From Coriobacteriaceae bacterium (lineage in GTDB: Bacteria > Actinomycetota > Coriobacteriia > Anaerosomatales > SLCP01): a DNA stretch of 64,000 bases. The stretch is from positions 34,460-98,459 of the forward strand of contig PWVH01000128.1 in NCBI GenBank assembly GCA_003563465.1, read 5' to 3'. Shown here in pieces: positions 17,729-26,952 of the stretch. The notes under the pieces are model-generated. The model had not been told where the DNA came from and made no database searches. It was given only the letters and a program-made list of their open reading frames with translations. A program made the translations under genes and the position numbers. How positions within the stretch are numbered: the first letter of the stretch is position 1; each line of letters starts with the position of its first letter.

Positions 17729-18409
17729 TTATTCGCCGAGGGGGGCTAGTCTGGCCTTGGGAGCTAGATCAACGGTGTGGGATAAGACCAGAAGCCTTCC
17801 CGAATGAAGTCTGATCTGTGAACCGTCTTCCGTCAGGGTGTTGCTTACTCCCCGCGAAGACAGCAGGCTCAGAGTGTCGCGTTCCAAGGGGTATCGCATG
17901 CCTGAGCAGGAGACGACCGCGACCTCGGTGAGGGCGAGCAAGGAGACGGTGCTTCCTTCAGGATCGAGCACCAAGGAGTTTCGGGTGTCGGTATTCAGAA
18001 CCCAACCGGCCATGTGCGGATCGACGATGTCGACTACAAGGTCAGAAACGCCGGCGACGCTGCCTATTGCCGCGAGAGTGTGATCCAGTCTATCGGACCA
18101 TGCCGCCGTCACGGTCACGTGTCGCATACCTGACTCTTGCACGGCCTGAAGCGAAAGGTCCAGGTCTGTCTGGTCTTTGTCGACCGGAGCGGTCAGGAAG
18201 CTTATGCCGAGACCGCGGAGCCTGTCAGAGATCTCAGAGGAAAGCGAGTCGAGATCACCGACGATGAGATCTGGGGGACGACCGTGTTCCAAACAGAGGA
18301 GTGCTCCGGCATCGGCTGCGACGACGAATTCTGCCCCGCTGATCAGGTCGCGGTAGAAAGCGGCTCCTGCTGGCGCGAACGCCGCGCACACAAGAAGTGC
18401 TCTGGTCAT
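17729..18409 (-). CDS. thiN: Thiamine pyrophosphokinase
   Basis: Transfers pyrophosphate from ATP to thiamine, giving TPP. The 226-residue protein has DLIVGDLDSLS, the acidic motif DKDQTDLDLSL near 78-88 and SDRLDHTLAAIG, all matching the TPK fold; the usual GGR before DH reads SDR here. It overlaps thiT by four bases (ATGA), so transport and activation of thiamine are coupled, and both should respond to the TPP riboswitch upstream of thiT. Confidence 0.88.
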   Translation of the reverse strand: MTRALLVCAAFAPAGAAFYRDLISGAEFVVAADAGALLCLEHGRPPDLIVGDLDSLSSEISDRLRGLGISFLTAPVDKDQTDLDLSLQAVQESGMRHVTVTAAWSDRLDHTLAAIGSVAGVSDLVVDIVDPHMAGWVLNTDTRNSLVLDPEGSTVSLLALTEVAVVSCSGMRYPLERDTLSLLSSRGVSNTLTEDGSQIRLHSGRLLVLSHTVDLAPKARLAPLGE

Positions 18410-18987
18410 GCGTTACCACCTCGGTCCATAAGAGGAGATATGCGAGCAAGGGCAGGAATGACCACAATGGCGGCAGCGAAACAGGCTGCTGCAGAGACAG
18501 GCACGTAGAGGTTATATAGGGCCGAGTATAGCCACACCGGTTGACCCGGAGGTGCGTACTCTGAGAAGAAGACGACACCCGAGATCAGATGCGCAACGTA
18601 GCGCCCCACGGCCCCAAGCAGGATACCGGATGCTATCGCGAGCACTGCCAACTTACGCGACCCCTTGTCCGTGACTCGCGCGAGAGTGGGAGCGGCTACG
18701 CCTGCGAGGCCGACGAGAAGATAGGCTATCGGGTAGTCGAGTAACGGCTGTATCCAGTGGACAGGCGGGAACGGGTCGATGAAGAACATGTCTATCGGCC
18801 CATATAGCGCACCTGCGACGAGACCGGGCAGCAGTCCTCTGCGCAACGCAAGGACGAATATAGGCAGCATGCCCAAGGAAACGGTTCCTCCTTGCGGCAT
18901 CTTCCACAGCGCTAGCATGTTCAGGACTGCCGAAAGGGCAAGTGTCAGTGCGATTTCGACGACAAGCCGGGTACGCTCCTGCGCCAT
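18406..18987 (-). CDS. thiT: Thiamine ECF transporter S component
   Basis: Substrate-binding membrane subunit for thiamine uptake through a shared energy-coupling (EcfAAT) module encoded elsewhere. The 193-residue protein has about six hydrophobic helices, and the ThiT features SLGMLPIFVLALRRG, QPLLDYPIAY and RYVAHLISGVVFF, which line the thiamine pocket in known ThiT. It is preceded by a TPP riboswitch and overlaps thiN. The combination makes the substrate assignment strong. Confidence 0.9.
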   Translation of the reverse strand: MAQERTRLVVEIALTLALSAVLNMLALWKMPQGGTVSLGMLPIFVLALRRGLLPGLVAGALYGPIDMFFIDPFPPVHWIQPLLDYPIAYLLVGLAGVAAPTLARVTDKGSRKLAVLAIASGILLGAVGRYVAHLISGVVFFSEYAPPGQPVWLYSALYNLYVPVSAAACFAAAIVVIPALARISPLMDRGGNA

Positions 18988-19061
18988 TTCTTATCCCCGT
19001 CCGGTGTGTGTGGCCACCGTACGGGAACGTCGCAGCGGTGCGTGATATGGGCTGACACACC

Positions 19062-19158
19062 ACATACCGCCATGCGAGCTCCGCATTACCGGAGCCGTCC
19101 TATCGGTCGCGGTCTTGGACCGCCTCTCAGCCGCTTGACGCAGCTCCCGATACGGTTC
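19062..19158 (-). ncRNA. TPP riboswitch (thi box)
   Basis: Reading the minus strand, the leader of thiT contains CTGAGA flanked by a CTGC/GCGG stem, a TATCGG/CCGATA stem, a GCTCCG-GTAATG-CGGAGC hairpin and a closing CGCATGG, in the order of the TPP aptamer. The outer strands ACCG and CGGT can pair. Downstream, GGTGTGT (near 19055) can pair with ACACACC near the ribosome site, a possible expression switch. Genes for thiamine uptake and activation follow. Sequence-to-consensus match is by eye. Confidence 0.87.
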
Positions 19159-19168
19159 TGTTCACCGA

Positions 19169-19196
19169 CTCTTACACACACAGTTTGGAGTGTAAA
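19169..19196 (-). promoter_or_regulatory. Predicted promoter of thiT-thiN
   Basis: On the minus strand TTTACA (19196-19191) and TAAGAG (19174-19169) are 16 bp apart and lie just ahead of the TPP riboswitch. The -10 is weak but the location is right for the leader transcript. The region overlaps the end of the PASTA gene. Confidence 0.45.
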
Positions 19197-19199
19197 GAG

Positions 19200-20348
19200 T
19201 CACGATCCACTGAACTGTCTTCCGAGTGCGCGATAGATAGCTTGAGCAACAGAATCGCTCCAGGTAGGATCGCGAAAAGCAGCGGTGTCCTCTCGGACGG
19301 CGAACGATCCGAGCCGCACGCGCACAAGAGGGCTCGACACCGCGTTGGCGACTGGATCCGGAGGAAGGACGACACGCTGCACGGGGCTGTCGGGTTGCCC
19401 GAGAACGTCGATGATCTCGTCGGCCAGAAGAGAAGAGACTGCGAATCGGTCACCCGCGACACCTTCCTGCTCCGGGACGAGTACTGCTAGACCTCCCGGA
19501 GCGGAGTCGGTCGCATCTATGCCTATGACCGCAGTGATCGAAGGGGTAGTCTCGGCTGCACGTTGAGCGCGGGCAGCTGGAGCCACATCGGTATCGGTGA
19601 CCGAGCGAGTCACGACGACCCGTGCTCCAGCCGCCTCCAGAAGAGAACGAAGACGGCGTGTTGCTTCAAGCGGGGCGTCGACCTCGCCGGAGGGTACTGG
19701 CGAAGGATCGATGACGAAGACCTCGTCATGCAAGGGGAAGGGTAGCAACACCGATGGAACGCTCTCTTCGGAGGCTATGCGAACTCGTACGACGTCCGAT
19801 GTTCTGACTGTCGCCCCAGGAGCTGGGATCGTCTCGAGCACCGTGTCAGGAGCGGCATCGGACTCGACCGCCTCGATATGGACTACGAGGCCACGCTGCT
19901 CCAGCTGTGCCCGGGCGACGACGATACCGAGCCCTATGACATCCGGCATCGAGAACTCTTCGGTACCGGCGGATACGACAAGCGCTACACCGCTCCCGCG
20001 CCTCACCCTGACGCCTGACGCGGGGTCCTGCAATAAGACCGTTCCTGCCGGTTGAGCATCGAATCGACGCTCCACACTGGCGACTGTCAGGCCATTCTGT
20101 CCCAGACGGGTTCGCGCGACTCCTTCTTGGATGCCGGTGATGTCTGGCACCGTGACGAGCATACCCGTGCCGTACCAGACGATTGCAGCGACGATGAGAA
20201 GTAGCAGCACGAAGGAACCCAATACTGCAAGAGCAGTGGCTCTCGAAAGCAAAGCCCTACGGGGCAGACGTTCACGAGATACTACCTGGTCGGCCTCCGG
20301 TATCTCTTGGTTGCGGGGAATGGTTTTTTGGGTATCTCTCATTCGCAT
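19200..20348 (-). CDS. PASTA protein with degenerate amidase-3-like domain
   Basis: Membrane protein of 382 residues: cytoplasmic N-terminus, one membrane helix (about 38-60), PASTA domains at about 65-127 and 131-193, and a C-terminal region (about 208-378) that follows the N-acetylmuramoyl-L-alanine amidase (Amidase_3) pattern. There FVIDP begins the fold, VVVTR and LLEAAGA match, but the zinc-binding GHGG reads SPVP, the second zinc histidine region reads GIDATD, and the catalytic VELGF reads VRLGS. Glu222 may still align with the middle ligand. It is therefore probably a non-enzymatic peptidoglycan-binding protein, perhaps regulatory. It lies head-to-head with fmdB. Domain limits are estimated. 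Confidence 0.78.
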   Translation of the reverse strand: MRMRDTQKTIPRNQEIPEADQVVSRERLPRRALLSRATALAVLGSFVLLLLIVAAIVWYGTGMLVTVPDITGIQEGVARTRLGQNGLTVASVERRFDAQPAGTVLLQDPASGVRVRRGSGVALVVSAGTEEFSMPDVIGLGIVVARAQLEQRGLVVHIEAVESDAAPDTVLETIPAPGATVRTSDVVRVRIASEESVPSVLLPFPLHDEVFVIDPSPVPSGEVDAPLEATRRLRSLLEAAGARVVVTRSVTDTDVAPAARAQRAAETTPSITAVIGIDATDSAPGGLAVLVPEQEGVAGDRFAVSSLLADEIIDVLGQPDSPVQRVVLPPDPVANAVSSPLVRVRLGSFAVREDTAAFRDPTWSDSVAQAIYRALGRQFSGS

Positions 20349-20443
20349 CGGTTCCGATTCGGTCAGTGAGAAAGACTTGCGGCGTTTACGGCGGAGCGCT
20401 ATCCTCCAACGCTGGATATCGGGACGGGAAGAGGAAGCAGAAG

Positions 20444-20713
20444 ATGCCCGTTTATGAGTACAGCTGCAGCTCGTGCAACCTTCGCTTCGAGGTGAGGCAT
20501 CCCGTAGGAAACTCGTCCGGCCAATGCTGCCCTGACTGCAACTCCGAGGCCAAACGGGTGTTCACGCCGGTGGGAGTCGTGTTCAAGGGCACCGGCTTTC
20601 ATACGACGGACTATCGTGTCGAGAAGCCCGAGCAGATCGACAAAGGCGCGCCCGACGCTCCCGCGGCACCTGCCTGCGGTGCAGGTTGCCCCTCGTGTCC
20701 CGCTGCCGAGTGA
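20444..20713 (+). CDS. FmdB-family zinc ribbon protein
   Basis: Small protein of 89 residues. It starts MPVYEYSCSSCNLRFEV and has a second CxxC (CCPDC), forming a zinc ribbon of the FmdB type; the C-terminus adds CGAGCPSC and Ala/Pro. The GAGGAAGC ribosome site before ATG 20444 sets the start. FmdB proteins are linked to formamidase/acetamidase genes only in a few bacteria and the role here is unknown. The PASTA gene is divergent, and glpX converges eight bases after its stop. Confidence 0.85.
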   Translation: MPVYEYSCSSCNLRFEVRHPVGNSSGQCCPDCNSEAKRVFTPVGVVFKGTGFHTTDYRVEKPEQIDKGAPDAPAAPACGAGCPSCPAAE

Positions 20714-20720
20714 GCGCACC

Positions 20721-21686
20721 CTAGTCCCTGCGCACCCAGAACGGCTCTTCGCCGGTCTTGAAGACGGTTTCCACGAAGCGCACAGTGCCTGTAGACGCAT
20801 CCATGGCCACGGAGTGCGTGCGCGAACCTTGTCCGAAGTACTTCACCCCGCGCAAGAGTTCACCGTCGGTCACACCAGTAGCGATGAAAGCGGCCTGGTC
20901 GGTGGCTACCAGGCAGTCCATGTCCAACACGTCATCGATGTCGCACTTGGCCATCCTTTCCGCACGAGCGCGTTCTTCATCGTTGCGGAATCGGAAGCGG
21001 CCCATGAACTGACCGCCGATACACCGCATAGCCGCGGCTGCAAGCACTCCCTCCGGTGCAGCGCCTATGCCAAGATAGAGATGTATGCCGGTTCCCTCGA
21101 TAGCAGTGGCGACGGCGCCGAATACATCACCATCCGAGATCAGCCTGATCCTTGCTCCGGCATCGCGGACCTCCGCGATGAGGTCTTCGTGTCTTTCCCG
21201 GTCGAGGATGCAGACGACTATGTCGCCCACGGGGCGCTTGAGCGAGTTTGCGACGGCGTGCACGTTTTCGGTGGGTGTAGCGTCGATGTGTACGGCTTCA
21301 GCAGCGATGGGCCCGGTGGCGACTTTGAGCATGTACGTGTCCGGCGCATTGAGAAGCGTGCCCTTCGGCCCGAAGGCCATTACCGAGAGCGCGTTGGGCT
21401 GCCCGTAAGCAGTCAAGTTCGTGCCCTCCAGAGGATCTACTGCAATGTCGATCTCTTGGCCTCCCGCCCCTACATGTTCACCGATGTAGAGCATCGGGGC
21501 CTCATCGCGCTCGCCTTCGCCGATGACTATTTCACCTGAGATATTGATCGAATCGAACGCTGCACGCATCGCATCGACTGCAGCAGAGTCGGCAGCGTCC
21601 TTGGCACCCCTTCCCATCCAGCGTCCAGCAGCCAACGCGGCTGCTTCCGTGACCTCTAACATCTCGATGATTCTGGTGACACGCAT
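20721..21686 (-). CDS. glpX: Class II fructose-1,6-bisphosphatase
   Basis: Gluconeogenic phosphatase acting on fructose 1,6-bisphosphate. The 321-residue protein has GEIVIGEGERDEAPM and DPLEGTNLTAYG, the metal and phosphate motifs of GlpX, and GAAPEGVLAAAA. These are conserved across class II enzymes. It follows rsmB by nine bases, so the two may be cotranscribed, and converges on fmdB. Some family members also act on sedoheptulose 1,7-bisphosphate; that cannot be separated by sequence. Confidence 0.93.
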   Translation of the reverse strand: MRVTRIIEMLEVTEAAALAAGRWMGRGAKDAADSAAVDAMRAAFDSINISGEIVIGEGERDEAPMLYIGEHVGAGGQEIDIAVDPLEGTNLTAYGQPNALSVMAFGPKGTLLNAPDTYMLKVATGPIAAEAVHIDATPTENVHAVANSLKRPVGDIVVCILDRERHEDLIAEVRDAGARIRLISDGDVFGAVATAIEGTGIHLYLGIGAAPEGVLAAAAMRCIGGQFMGRFRFRNDEERARAERMAKCDIDDVLDMDCLVATDQAAFIATGVTDGELLRGVKYFGQGSRTHSVAMDASTGTVRFVETVFKTGEEPFWVRRD

Positions 21687-21695
21687 GGCTCCTCC

Positions 21696-23072
21696 TCAGT
21701 CGGACGGTTCCGGACTGCGGCTTAAGACCGTTGCGAAATGGCCGTCTGGCCCGCCTGGCGCTGGAAGCGATCGGAACCATCCCTCTGAAGACACGAACGC
21801 TTCCCATCCCGCAGGAACCCGCGCCTGAAGCGAGCGGCTGGCGAAACCCTCCCCTGCCTCACCGGAAAGGAAGGTGTCGACTACTTCCCGGTTCTCACGT
21901 TCGGTGATCGTGCATGTGGAGTACACCACGAAACCGCCAGGGCGGACAAGAAGGGCGGCCGTGTGCAGCATGCGGAGACCGATCTCGGCGAGCCGGTCGA
22001 CATCTGTCGGATTCAATCGCCACCGCTTCTCTGGATGCCTTCGCAACGCACCTGTTCCCGAGCAGGGTGCATCGACCATGACTGCGTCGGCAGAGGCGGG
22101 GCCTCCGAGGACATCAAGGGAATCAGTAGTGGTGGTGTCGGCGACGACGGTGGTGATGTCCGGAACACCCAGAAGAGCCATTCGCTCTTCGAGTAGGCGG
22201 GCCTTGAATGCGTGTGCGTCGGCGGCGATCAGACGTCCGGTAGCACCTGCTCTAAGGTACTCCGCCTGAATCAGCATAGTCTTCGTACCTCTTCCTGCGG
22301 CGATTTCTGTCGTGGTGCCACCTGGTTCAGACGAGGCCAGCGAGGCACAGAACTGGGCGGCCGCGTCTGCAATCAGACAGAGGCCTTCGGGAATGACCGA
22401 GCTTCGGATGGCAGCGGCAGGCTCGCGTGACTCGATGCAGCCGTGTATCGGACAGGCTACGGGGTCGGCTCCATCGGAAGATAGCCGGTCGAGCAGGGTT
22501 TCCAAGGAGCCTCGAAAAGGGTTATGCGCAACGTAGAGCGGCGCCGGAACGTTGTTGGCATGAACTACTGCGCGTGCGGTTTCAGAACCAAGATCGTTGA
22601 GAAGTGTCCGCACGAGCCAAAGCGGGTGTGCGGTCGCCCGAGCAAGCGCCTCGATATCTTCATCTGGGTCACCCCATGGGAATCTTGGGGCTTCTGCAGC
22701 CACCTTTCTCAAAACCGCGTTGACGACCCCGGAGGCCGAAGGCTGTAAGCCGCGAACGGACTCCACACCTTGATGCACTGCCACTCGAGCAGGAGTGCGC
22801 ATGAAGAGCAGCTCGTAGGCTCCGACGCGCAGGACGTCTCTTACCTGCGGGTGTATTCGGCCGGGACGATCGAGATGGCGATTGAGGATTTCGTCGAGCG
22901 TTCCTTCGGCAGAAAGCGTTCCGTAGGCGAGGCGGGTCGTGAGCGCGGCTTCACGCCCGGACAACTCGAACCGGTCGAGTGTCGGCCCCAATAGCTCATG
23001 TCCCCAGGCTTGACGGGTGCGAGCCTCGCTTACTAGATATCGAGCTGCCAGTCTGGCGGGCGTGGCGGTCAC
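21696..23072 (-). CDS. rsmB: 16S rRNA (cytosine967-C5)-methyltransferase
   Basis: RNA m5C methyltransferase with an N-terminal NusB-like helical domain (about 1-140) and a Rossmann SAM domain. The catalytic DAPCSGTG and VVYSTCT motifs supply both cysteines of the RsmB/NSUN mechanism. The SAM loop reads AAGRGTKTM. The start is set at GTG 23072, overlapping the fmt stop (GTGA) after a GGTGGGG site; a GTG 15 bases upstream is an alternative. Position after def-fmt is standard for rsmB. Confidence 0.93.
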   Translation of the reverse strand: MTATPARLAARYLVSEARTRQAWGHELLGPTLDRFELSGREAALTTRLAYGTLSAEGTLDEILNRHLDRPGRIHPQVRDVLRVGAYELLFMRTPARVAVHQGVESVRGLQPSASGVVNAVLRKVAAEAPRFPWGDPDEDIEALARATAHPLWLVRTLLNDLGSETARAVVHANNVPAPLYVAHNPFRGSLETLLDRLSSDGADPVACPIHGCIESREPAAAIRSSVIPEGLCLIADAAAQFCASLASSEPGGTTTEIAAGRGTKTMLIQAEYLRAGATGRLIAADAHAFKARLLEERMALLGVPDITTVVADTTTTDSLDVLGGPASADAVMVDAPCSGTGALRRHPEKRWRLNPTDVDRLAEIGLRMLHTAALLVRPGGFVVYSTCTITERENREVVDTFLSGEAGEGFASRSLQARVPAGWEAFVSSEGWFRSLPAPGGPDGHFATVLSRSPEPSD

Positions 23073-23992
23073 GGATGCATCCCCCACCGGGCATTCTCGC
23101 TAAGCCGCGCCCCGCGTACAAAGGATGCGCCATCCATCTCACTGCGCCCCTCTGGCTTGACTCTATCGAGCGCTATCGTACCGTCGGCAAGTCCTAGAAG
23201 CAGTTCGGAACTGTCGACGACCACCCGACCCTTTTCGAGCAGGCCTTCCCGGCGGGATGCGCGGGAAATGGTAAGGACGTGGCCGTCGATACGAAGCCGA
23301 GAAGCAGCACTCGCTGTCGAGGCTCGAATCCGGCGAAGTGCGTCGTCGACGCTCAGCTGGGGATGAAGTGCCACGTCAGCTCTCGTGATCTTGGGCGCGT
23401 AGGTCGCCGCGGCCTCGTTCTGGGCGATCCACCGCGCATCGCCGGACTCGAGCTGGTCGAGGACTCCAAGCAGCGCGTCGGCGCCGATGAGGGCGAGCTC
23501 GCGCGTGAGATCGTCGACGTCGCGTTCACCCGTTCTGACAGGCACTTGAAGGGCGTACGGTCCCGTATCGAGACCCTGCTCCATCAGCATTATCGATATC
23601 CCGGTCAGCTCGTCACCATCGAGAATGGCGCGGTGTACCGGAGCCGCTCCTCTGTGTCGCGGAAGCAACGATGCATGCACGTTGATGCAGCCGTAGGCAG
23701 GTATCTGAAGGATCTCGGGAGGGAGAATGAGTCCGTAGGCAGCCACACAGACGACATCAGGCTCCAGTGCTCGCAAGCGAGTCCCCTCAGCGGGATCGCG
23801 CAGCGTGACAGGCTGGTGGACCGGAATTCCAAGTTCTTCTGCAGCGGACTTGACAGGTGACGGCACCAGCTTGCGCCCTCGTCCTGAAGGCTTGTCAGGC
23901 CGGGTGTAGACAGCTATGAGATTCTCTGCCGAAGCAAGCGCTCGCAGAATCGGGACGGCGAAGTCGGGTGTACCCATGAAAACGACCCTCAT
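23069..23992 (-). CDS. fmt: Methionyl-tRNA formyltransferase
   Basis: Formylates initiator Met-tRNA. It has MGTPDFAVPIL at the N-terminus, the catalytic segment INVHASLLPRHRGAAPVHRAI near residue 105, and DTGPYALQ. The start ATG 23992 follows a GGAGGG site. Length is 307 residues, normal. It overlaps rsmB by four bases and lies 20 bp after def, which removes the formyl group its product adds. Confidence 0.96.
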   Translation of the reverse strand: MRVVFMGTPDFAVPILRALASAENLIAVYTRPDKPSGRGRKLVPSPVKSAAEELGIPVHQPVTLRDPAEGTRLRALEPDVVCVAAYGLILPPEILQIPAYGCINVHASLLPRHRGAAPVHRAILDGDELTGISIMLMEQGLDTGPYALQVPVRTGERDVDDLTRELALIGADALLGVLDQLESGDARWIAQNEAAATYAPKITRADVALHPQLSVDDALRRIRASTASAASRLRIDGHVLTISRASRREGLLEKGRVVVDSSELLLGLADGTIALDRVKPEGRSEMDGASFVRGARLSENARWGMHP

Positions 23993-24012
23993 CGGTCCCT
24001 CCAATTCTGCTT

Positions 24013-24504
24013 TCAGCCGAGAGTCCGCGTAATCTCGTTGTAGCGCCGGATAGCCTCCCGTCTCTGTTCCGGCGTGGCGCGATCGATGATCAAAGTGCCT
24101 TCCAGATGGTCGAGTTCGTGCTGAAGGACGCGCGCGAGCAGGCCCTCGGCAGTAATCGTCACCTCTTGCCCGTCGATATCGGTTGCCTCACATCTGACGG
24201 TGGTACTGCGCTCTATCGGCAATGCTATGCCTGGAAGAGAAAGGCATCCTTCTTCTTCGGTCACGGTCTCGTCGGAGAGATGGACAAGGCGGGGGTTGCA
24301 GAGGACGACGAGTTCATCATCGACGTCGTATACGAGAATCCGCTTCATGATGCCGAGTTGAGTTGCAGCAAGTCCGACTCCGTGAGTGTCATACATGGTT
24401 CTAGCCATCTGGTCGACGAGCTTCTGCAGCTCAACGCGCGACACTCCCTCGACATCGGCAGCACGTTGCTTGAGCGCAGGACTTGGGTGGGTGAAGATTC
24501 GCAT
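24013..24504 (-). CDS. def: Peptide deformylase
   Basis: Metallo-hydrolase that removes the N-formyl group from nascent proteins. The three signatures are GVGLAATQLG, EEGCLSLPG and QHELDHLEG; Cys and the two His form the metal site and Glu is catalytic. Length is 163 residues. A possible -10 box TAGAAT lies upstream in the 132-bp gap to priA, but no clear -35 was found. The def-fmt-rsmB order is the common one. Confidence 0.96.
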   Translation of the reverse strand: MRIFTHPSPALKQRAADVEGVSRVELQKLVDQMARTMYDTHGVGLAATQLGIMKRILVYDVDDELVVLCNPRLVHLSDETVTEEEGCLSLPGIALPIERSTTVRCEATDIDGQEVTITAEGLLARVLQHELDHLEGTLIIDRATPEQRREAIRRYNEITRTLG

Positions 24505-24636
24505 AGGGTTCGGTACCCTCCATCGGCACGCTCGCCTAAGGTCGAGCCGCGCTCGTTTCTGCGGAGTAGCAAGCTGCAGCCTATTCTACCCCAATTGGAG
24601 GCATGAACAGCAGGTTCAGTCCGGTCCAAACTGTTG

Positions 24637-26859
24637 TCAAGCAAGGTCGAGAGGATCGATGTCGACGGTCACGATGACCTCCTCTATGGACTTGACCCCC
24701 TGAAGGGCTGCACGCAACTTAGTGGGTAGAGGTGAGTCGACCGGCGTTTTGACTAGAACATGCCATCTGAAGCGATTCTTGAGCCGAGCGAGGGGTGCAG
24801 GGGCGGGTCCGAGTATCTCCCACTCGGGTGGAGCGGCATTGCTGAGTTCCTCAGCAACCGATGTCGCACAGCGTCGGGCCAAGCTATCGGCTGAAGCCGT
24901 TACCAGGATGTTGGCCAGACGCCCGTACGGCGGGAAGTGCAACTCCTGCCGCTGTTGACGCTCCCGTGCGTAGAAGACTTCCGGGTCGTTTAGGGCGAGC
25001 GCTCTGATCGCAGGGTGTTCGGGCCAGTAGGTCTGCACCAAGACCCGCCCTTCTTCGTGTCCCCTGCCCGCTCTGCCTGCAACCTGTTCCAGCATCTGAA
25101 ACGTGCGTTCACCGGATCTGATGTCCGGGATATGGAGCGTGGTGTCGGCGCTGACCACTCCTACGAGAGTCACTTCAGGGTAGTCAAGTCCCTTCGCTAC
25201 CATCTGGGTACCGACAAGCACACCAGAAGAGACTGCTTCGAACTCAGCGAGGCGGGCTTCGTGCCCGCCCTTGACCGATGTCGTGTCGGCATCCATCCGG
25301 ATGACAGGAAGTTCCGGAAGCAGCGAGCTGACTTCATTCGCCACTCTCTGCGTGCCAGCTCCGAATCGCCTTAGGTAAGGACTCCGACACATCGGACAAA
25401 CCCCCGGTGCGTGCGAACTCTCTCCGCAGTGATGGCAGACAAGTGTGGCACCGGATTCATGGAATGTCAGAGAGGTAGAGCATCGGGTACAGCCTGGAAC
25501 GTGCCCGCACTCACGACACAACAGAAACGAAGCGTATCCACGGCGGTTAAGGAGCAAGATGGCCTTCTGACCCTTTGCTGCGACCTGCCTTAACTCCTCG
25601 GCAAGTCGACGCGAGAACATCGACCGGTTTCCGGCGAGGAACTCAGCGGACAGGTCTATGATCTCGATTCGAGGCCGGATGCCTCCACCGACTCTCTCCG
25701 GCATACGCACGGCCACTATGGCTCCGTGCTCGGCCGCATGCAGCGCTTCTAAACTCGGTGTCGCGCTTCCGAGCACCAGCGTTGCGCCACGTTCTTCGAC
25801 GAGTCTTCGTGCAACGTCGCGGGCGTGGTATCGCGGTGCCGAGAAATGCTTGTAGGAGGCTTCATGCTCTTCGTCGATGATCACAAGCTGCAGTCGATTT
25901 ACGGGGGCGAATACTGCAGAACGGGCTCCCACGACGATTCGGGCATCGCCCGATGCTACGCGGTCCCACTGATCGAGACGTTCGCCACGGCCGAGCCGAC
26001 TGTGGACGACAGCGACCAGATCACCGAAGCGCGATCTGAAGCGTCCGACCGTCTGCGGTGTCAACGAGATTTCCGGAACAAGGACTATGGCGCCTCCGCC
26101 CTCATCCAGAACCCTCTCGATTGCTTGCATGTAGACTTCAGTCTTCCCCGAGCCAGTGGTTCCATGGAGCAGGATACAGGCGCCTGGATTCGCCACAGAT
26201 ATCGCTTCGAGTGCGGAAAGCTGCCCGGGAGAGAGGTTCTTATGCCGAGGAGCAGGGCGTCTGTGACTCAGAGGGTCTCGGAAACGGCGGCGTGCCGACA
26301 TGCGTATCGCACCGGCGCTTTCCAAGCGGGCTAGTACGGAGGACACCGAGCCGAAGGCTGCAGTGAGCTCTGCAACCGTAACAGGACCCTGCGAGAGGGC
26401 TCCGAGCAGAGCGCGCTGTCGATGCGCGTTCGGTAGAGGCTCAAACGAGCTGTGTGGTACCAACTCGACTACACGTTCCTGAACCGGTGAGACGCTGGGT
26501 GGCTTAAGTCTCCAAGAATCGCCGTCCCGGATGGCCGTCGGAATACTTCCCGGAGGCAGCAGCAGGCGTATAGCGTCGGACAAAGGCGCTAGATACTCTT
26601 CGGCGATCCAGAGCGCGATATTCGCTGAGACTGCGTCGAAGCGCGGAGGACCGATTACCGCAAGCACGGGTTTACGCTCAGGAATCTTGCTCGTCGTACT
26701 GATTCCGATGACGTGGCCTAGCGCACGACGACTGCCGAACTCGACGAGCACGGGGGCACCGACATCCACACGGGCGTAAAGGTCATCCGGGATGTCGTAG
26801 TCGAAGGCCGAGGAGAGCTTCTTGGCGGGTATGTCGACGACCACTTGGGCGACGTGCAC
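24637..26859 (-). CDS. priA: Primosomal replication restart helicase PriA
   Basis: SF2 helicase that reloads the replisome on repaired forks. The 740-residue protein has an N-terminal DNA-binding domain (AQVVVDIPAKKLSSAFDY), Walker A HGTTGSGKTEVY near 235, DEEH, and paired zinc sites (CREC, CTRC, CHHC, CPMC) around 440-490. The GTG start at 26859 has a GAGGGG site. Its motifs look complete. A metK gene lies 94 bp upstream with a terminator between them. Confidence 0.95.
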   Translation of the reverse strand: MHVAQVVVDIPAKKLSSAFDYDIPDDLYARVDVGAPVLVEFGSRRALGHVIGISTTSKIPERKPVLAVIGPPRFDAVSANIALWIAEEYLAPLSDAIRLLLPPGSIPTAIRDGDSWRLKPPSVSPVQERVVELVPHSSFEPLPNAHRQRALLGALSQGPVTVAELTAAFGSVSSVLARLESAGAIRMSARRRFRDPLSHRRPAPRHKNLSPGQLSALEAISVANPGACILLHGTTGSGKTEVYMQAIERVLDEGGGAIVLVPEISLTPQTVGRFRSRFGDLVAVVHSRLGRGERLDQWDRVASGDARIVVGARSAVFAPVNRLQLVIIDEEHEASYKHFSAPRYHARDVARRLVEERGATLVLGSATPSLEALHAAEHGAIVAVRMPERVGGGIRPRIEIIDLSAEFLAGNRSMFSRRLAEELRQVAAKGQKAILLLNRRGYASFLLCRECGHVPGCTRCSTSLTFHESGATLVCHHCGESSHAPGVCPMCRSPYLRRFGAGTQRVANEVSSLLPELPVIRMDADTTSVKGGHEARLAEFEAVSSGVLVGTQMVAKGLDYPEVTLVGVVSADTTLHIPDIRSGERTFQMLEQVAGRAGRGHEEGRVLVQTYWPEHPAIRALALNDPEVFYARERQQRQELHFPPYGRLANILVTASADSLARRCATSVAEELSNAAPPEWEILGPAPAPLARLKNRFRWHVLVKTPVDSPLPTKLRAALQGVKSIEEVIVTVDIDPLDLA

Positions 26860-26902
26860 AGCGATCCCCTCGCCGATTGCGGGAAGGAACGCTCACAGCA
26901 TA

Positions 26903-26936
26903 CAGAAGGCCACCGACATACGTGGCGGCCTTCTTG
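26903..26936 (-). terminator. Terminator between metK and priA
   Basis: An inverted repeat (AGAAGGCC with GGCCTTCT, extended by CCAC/GTGG) forms a stem of about 11 bp just after the metK stop. The tail is only moderately U-rich, so termination efficiency is uncertain. The repeat is nearly symmetrical and could act on either strand. Confidence 0.65.
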
Positions 26937-26952
26937 AGCCTGGAAGCGATAA

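Noticed and set aside
20616..21539. 307-codon plus-strand open frame opposite glpX
   Set aside because: Shadow of glpX; the real plus-strand gene here is the short FmdB ribbon gene ending at 20713.
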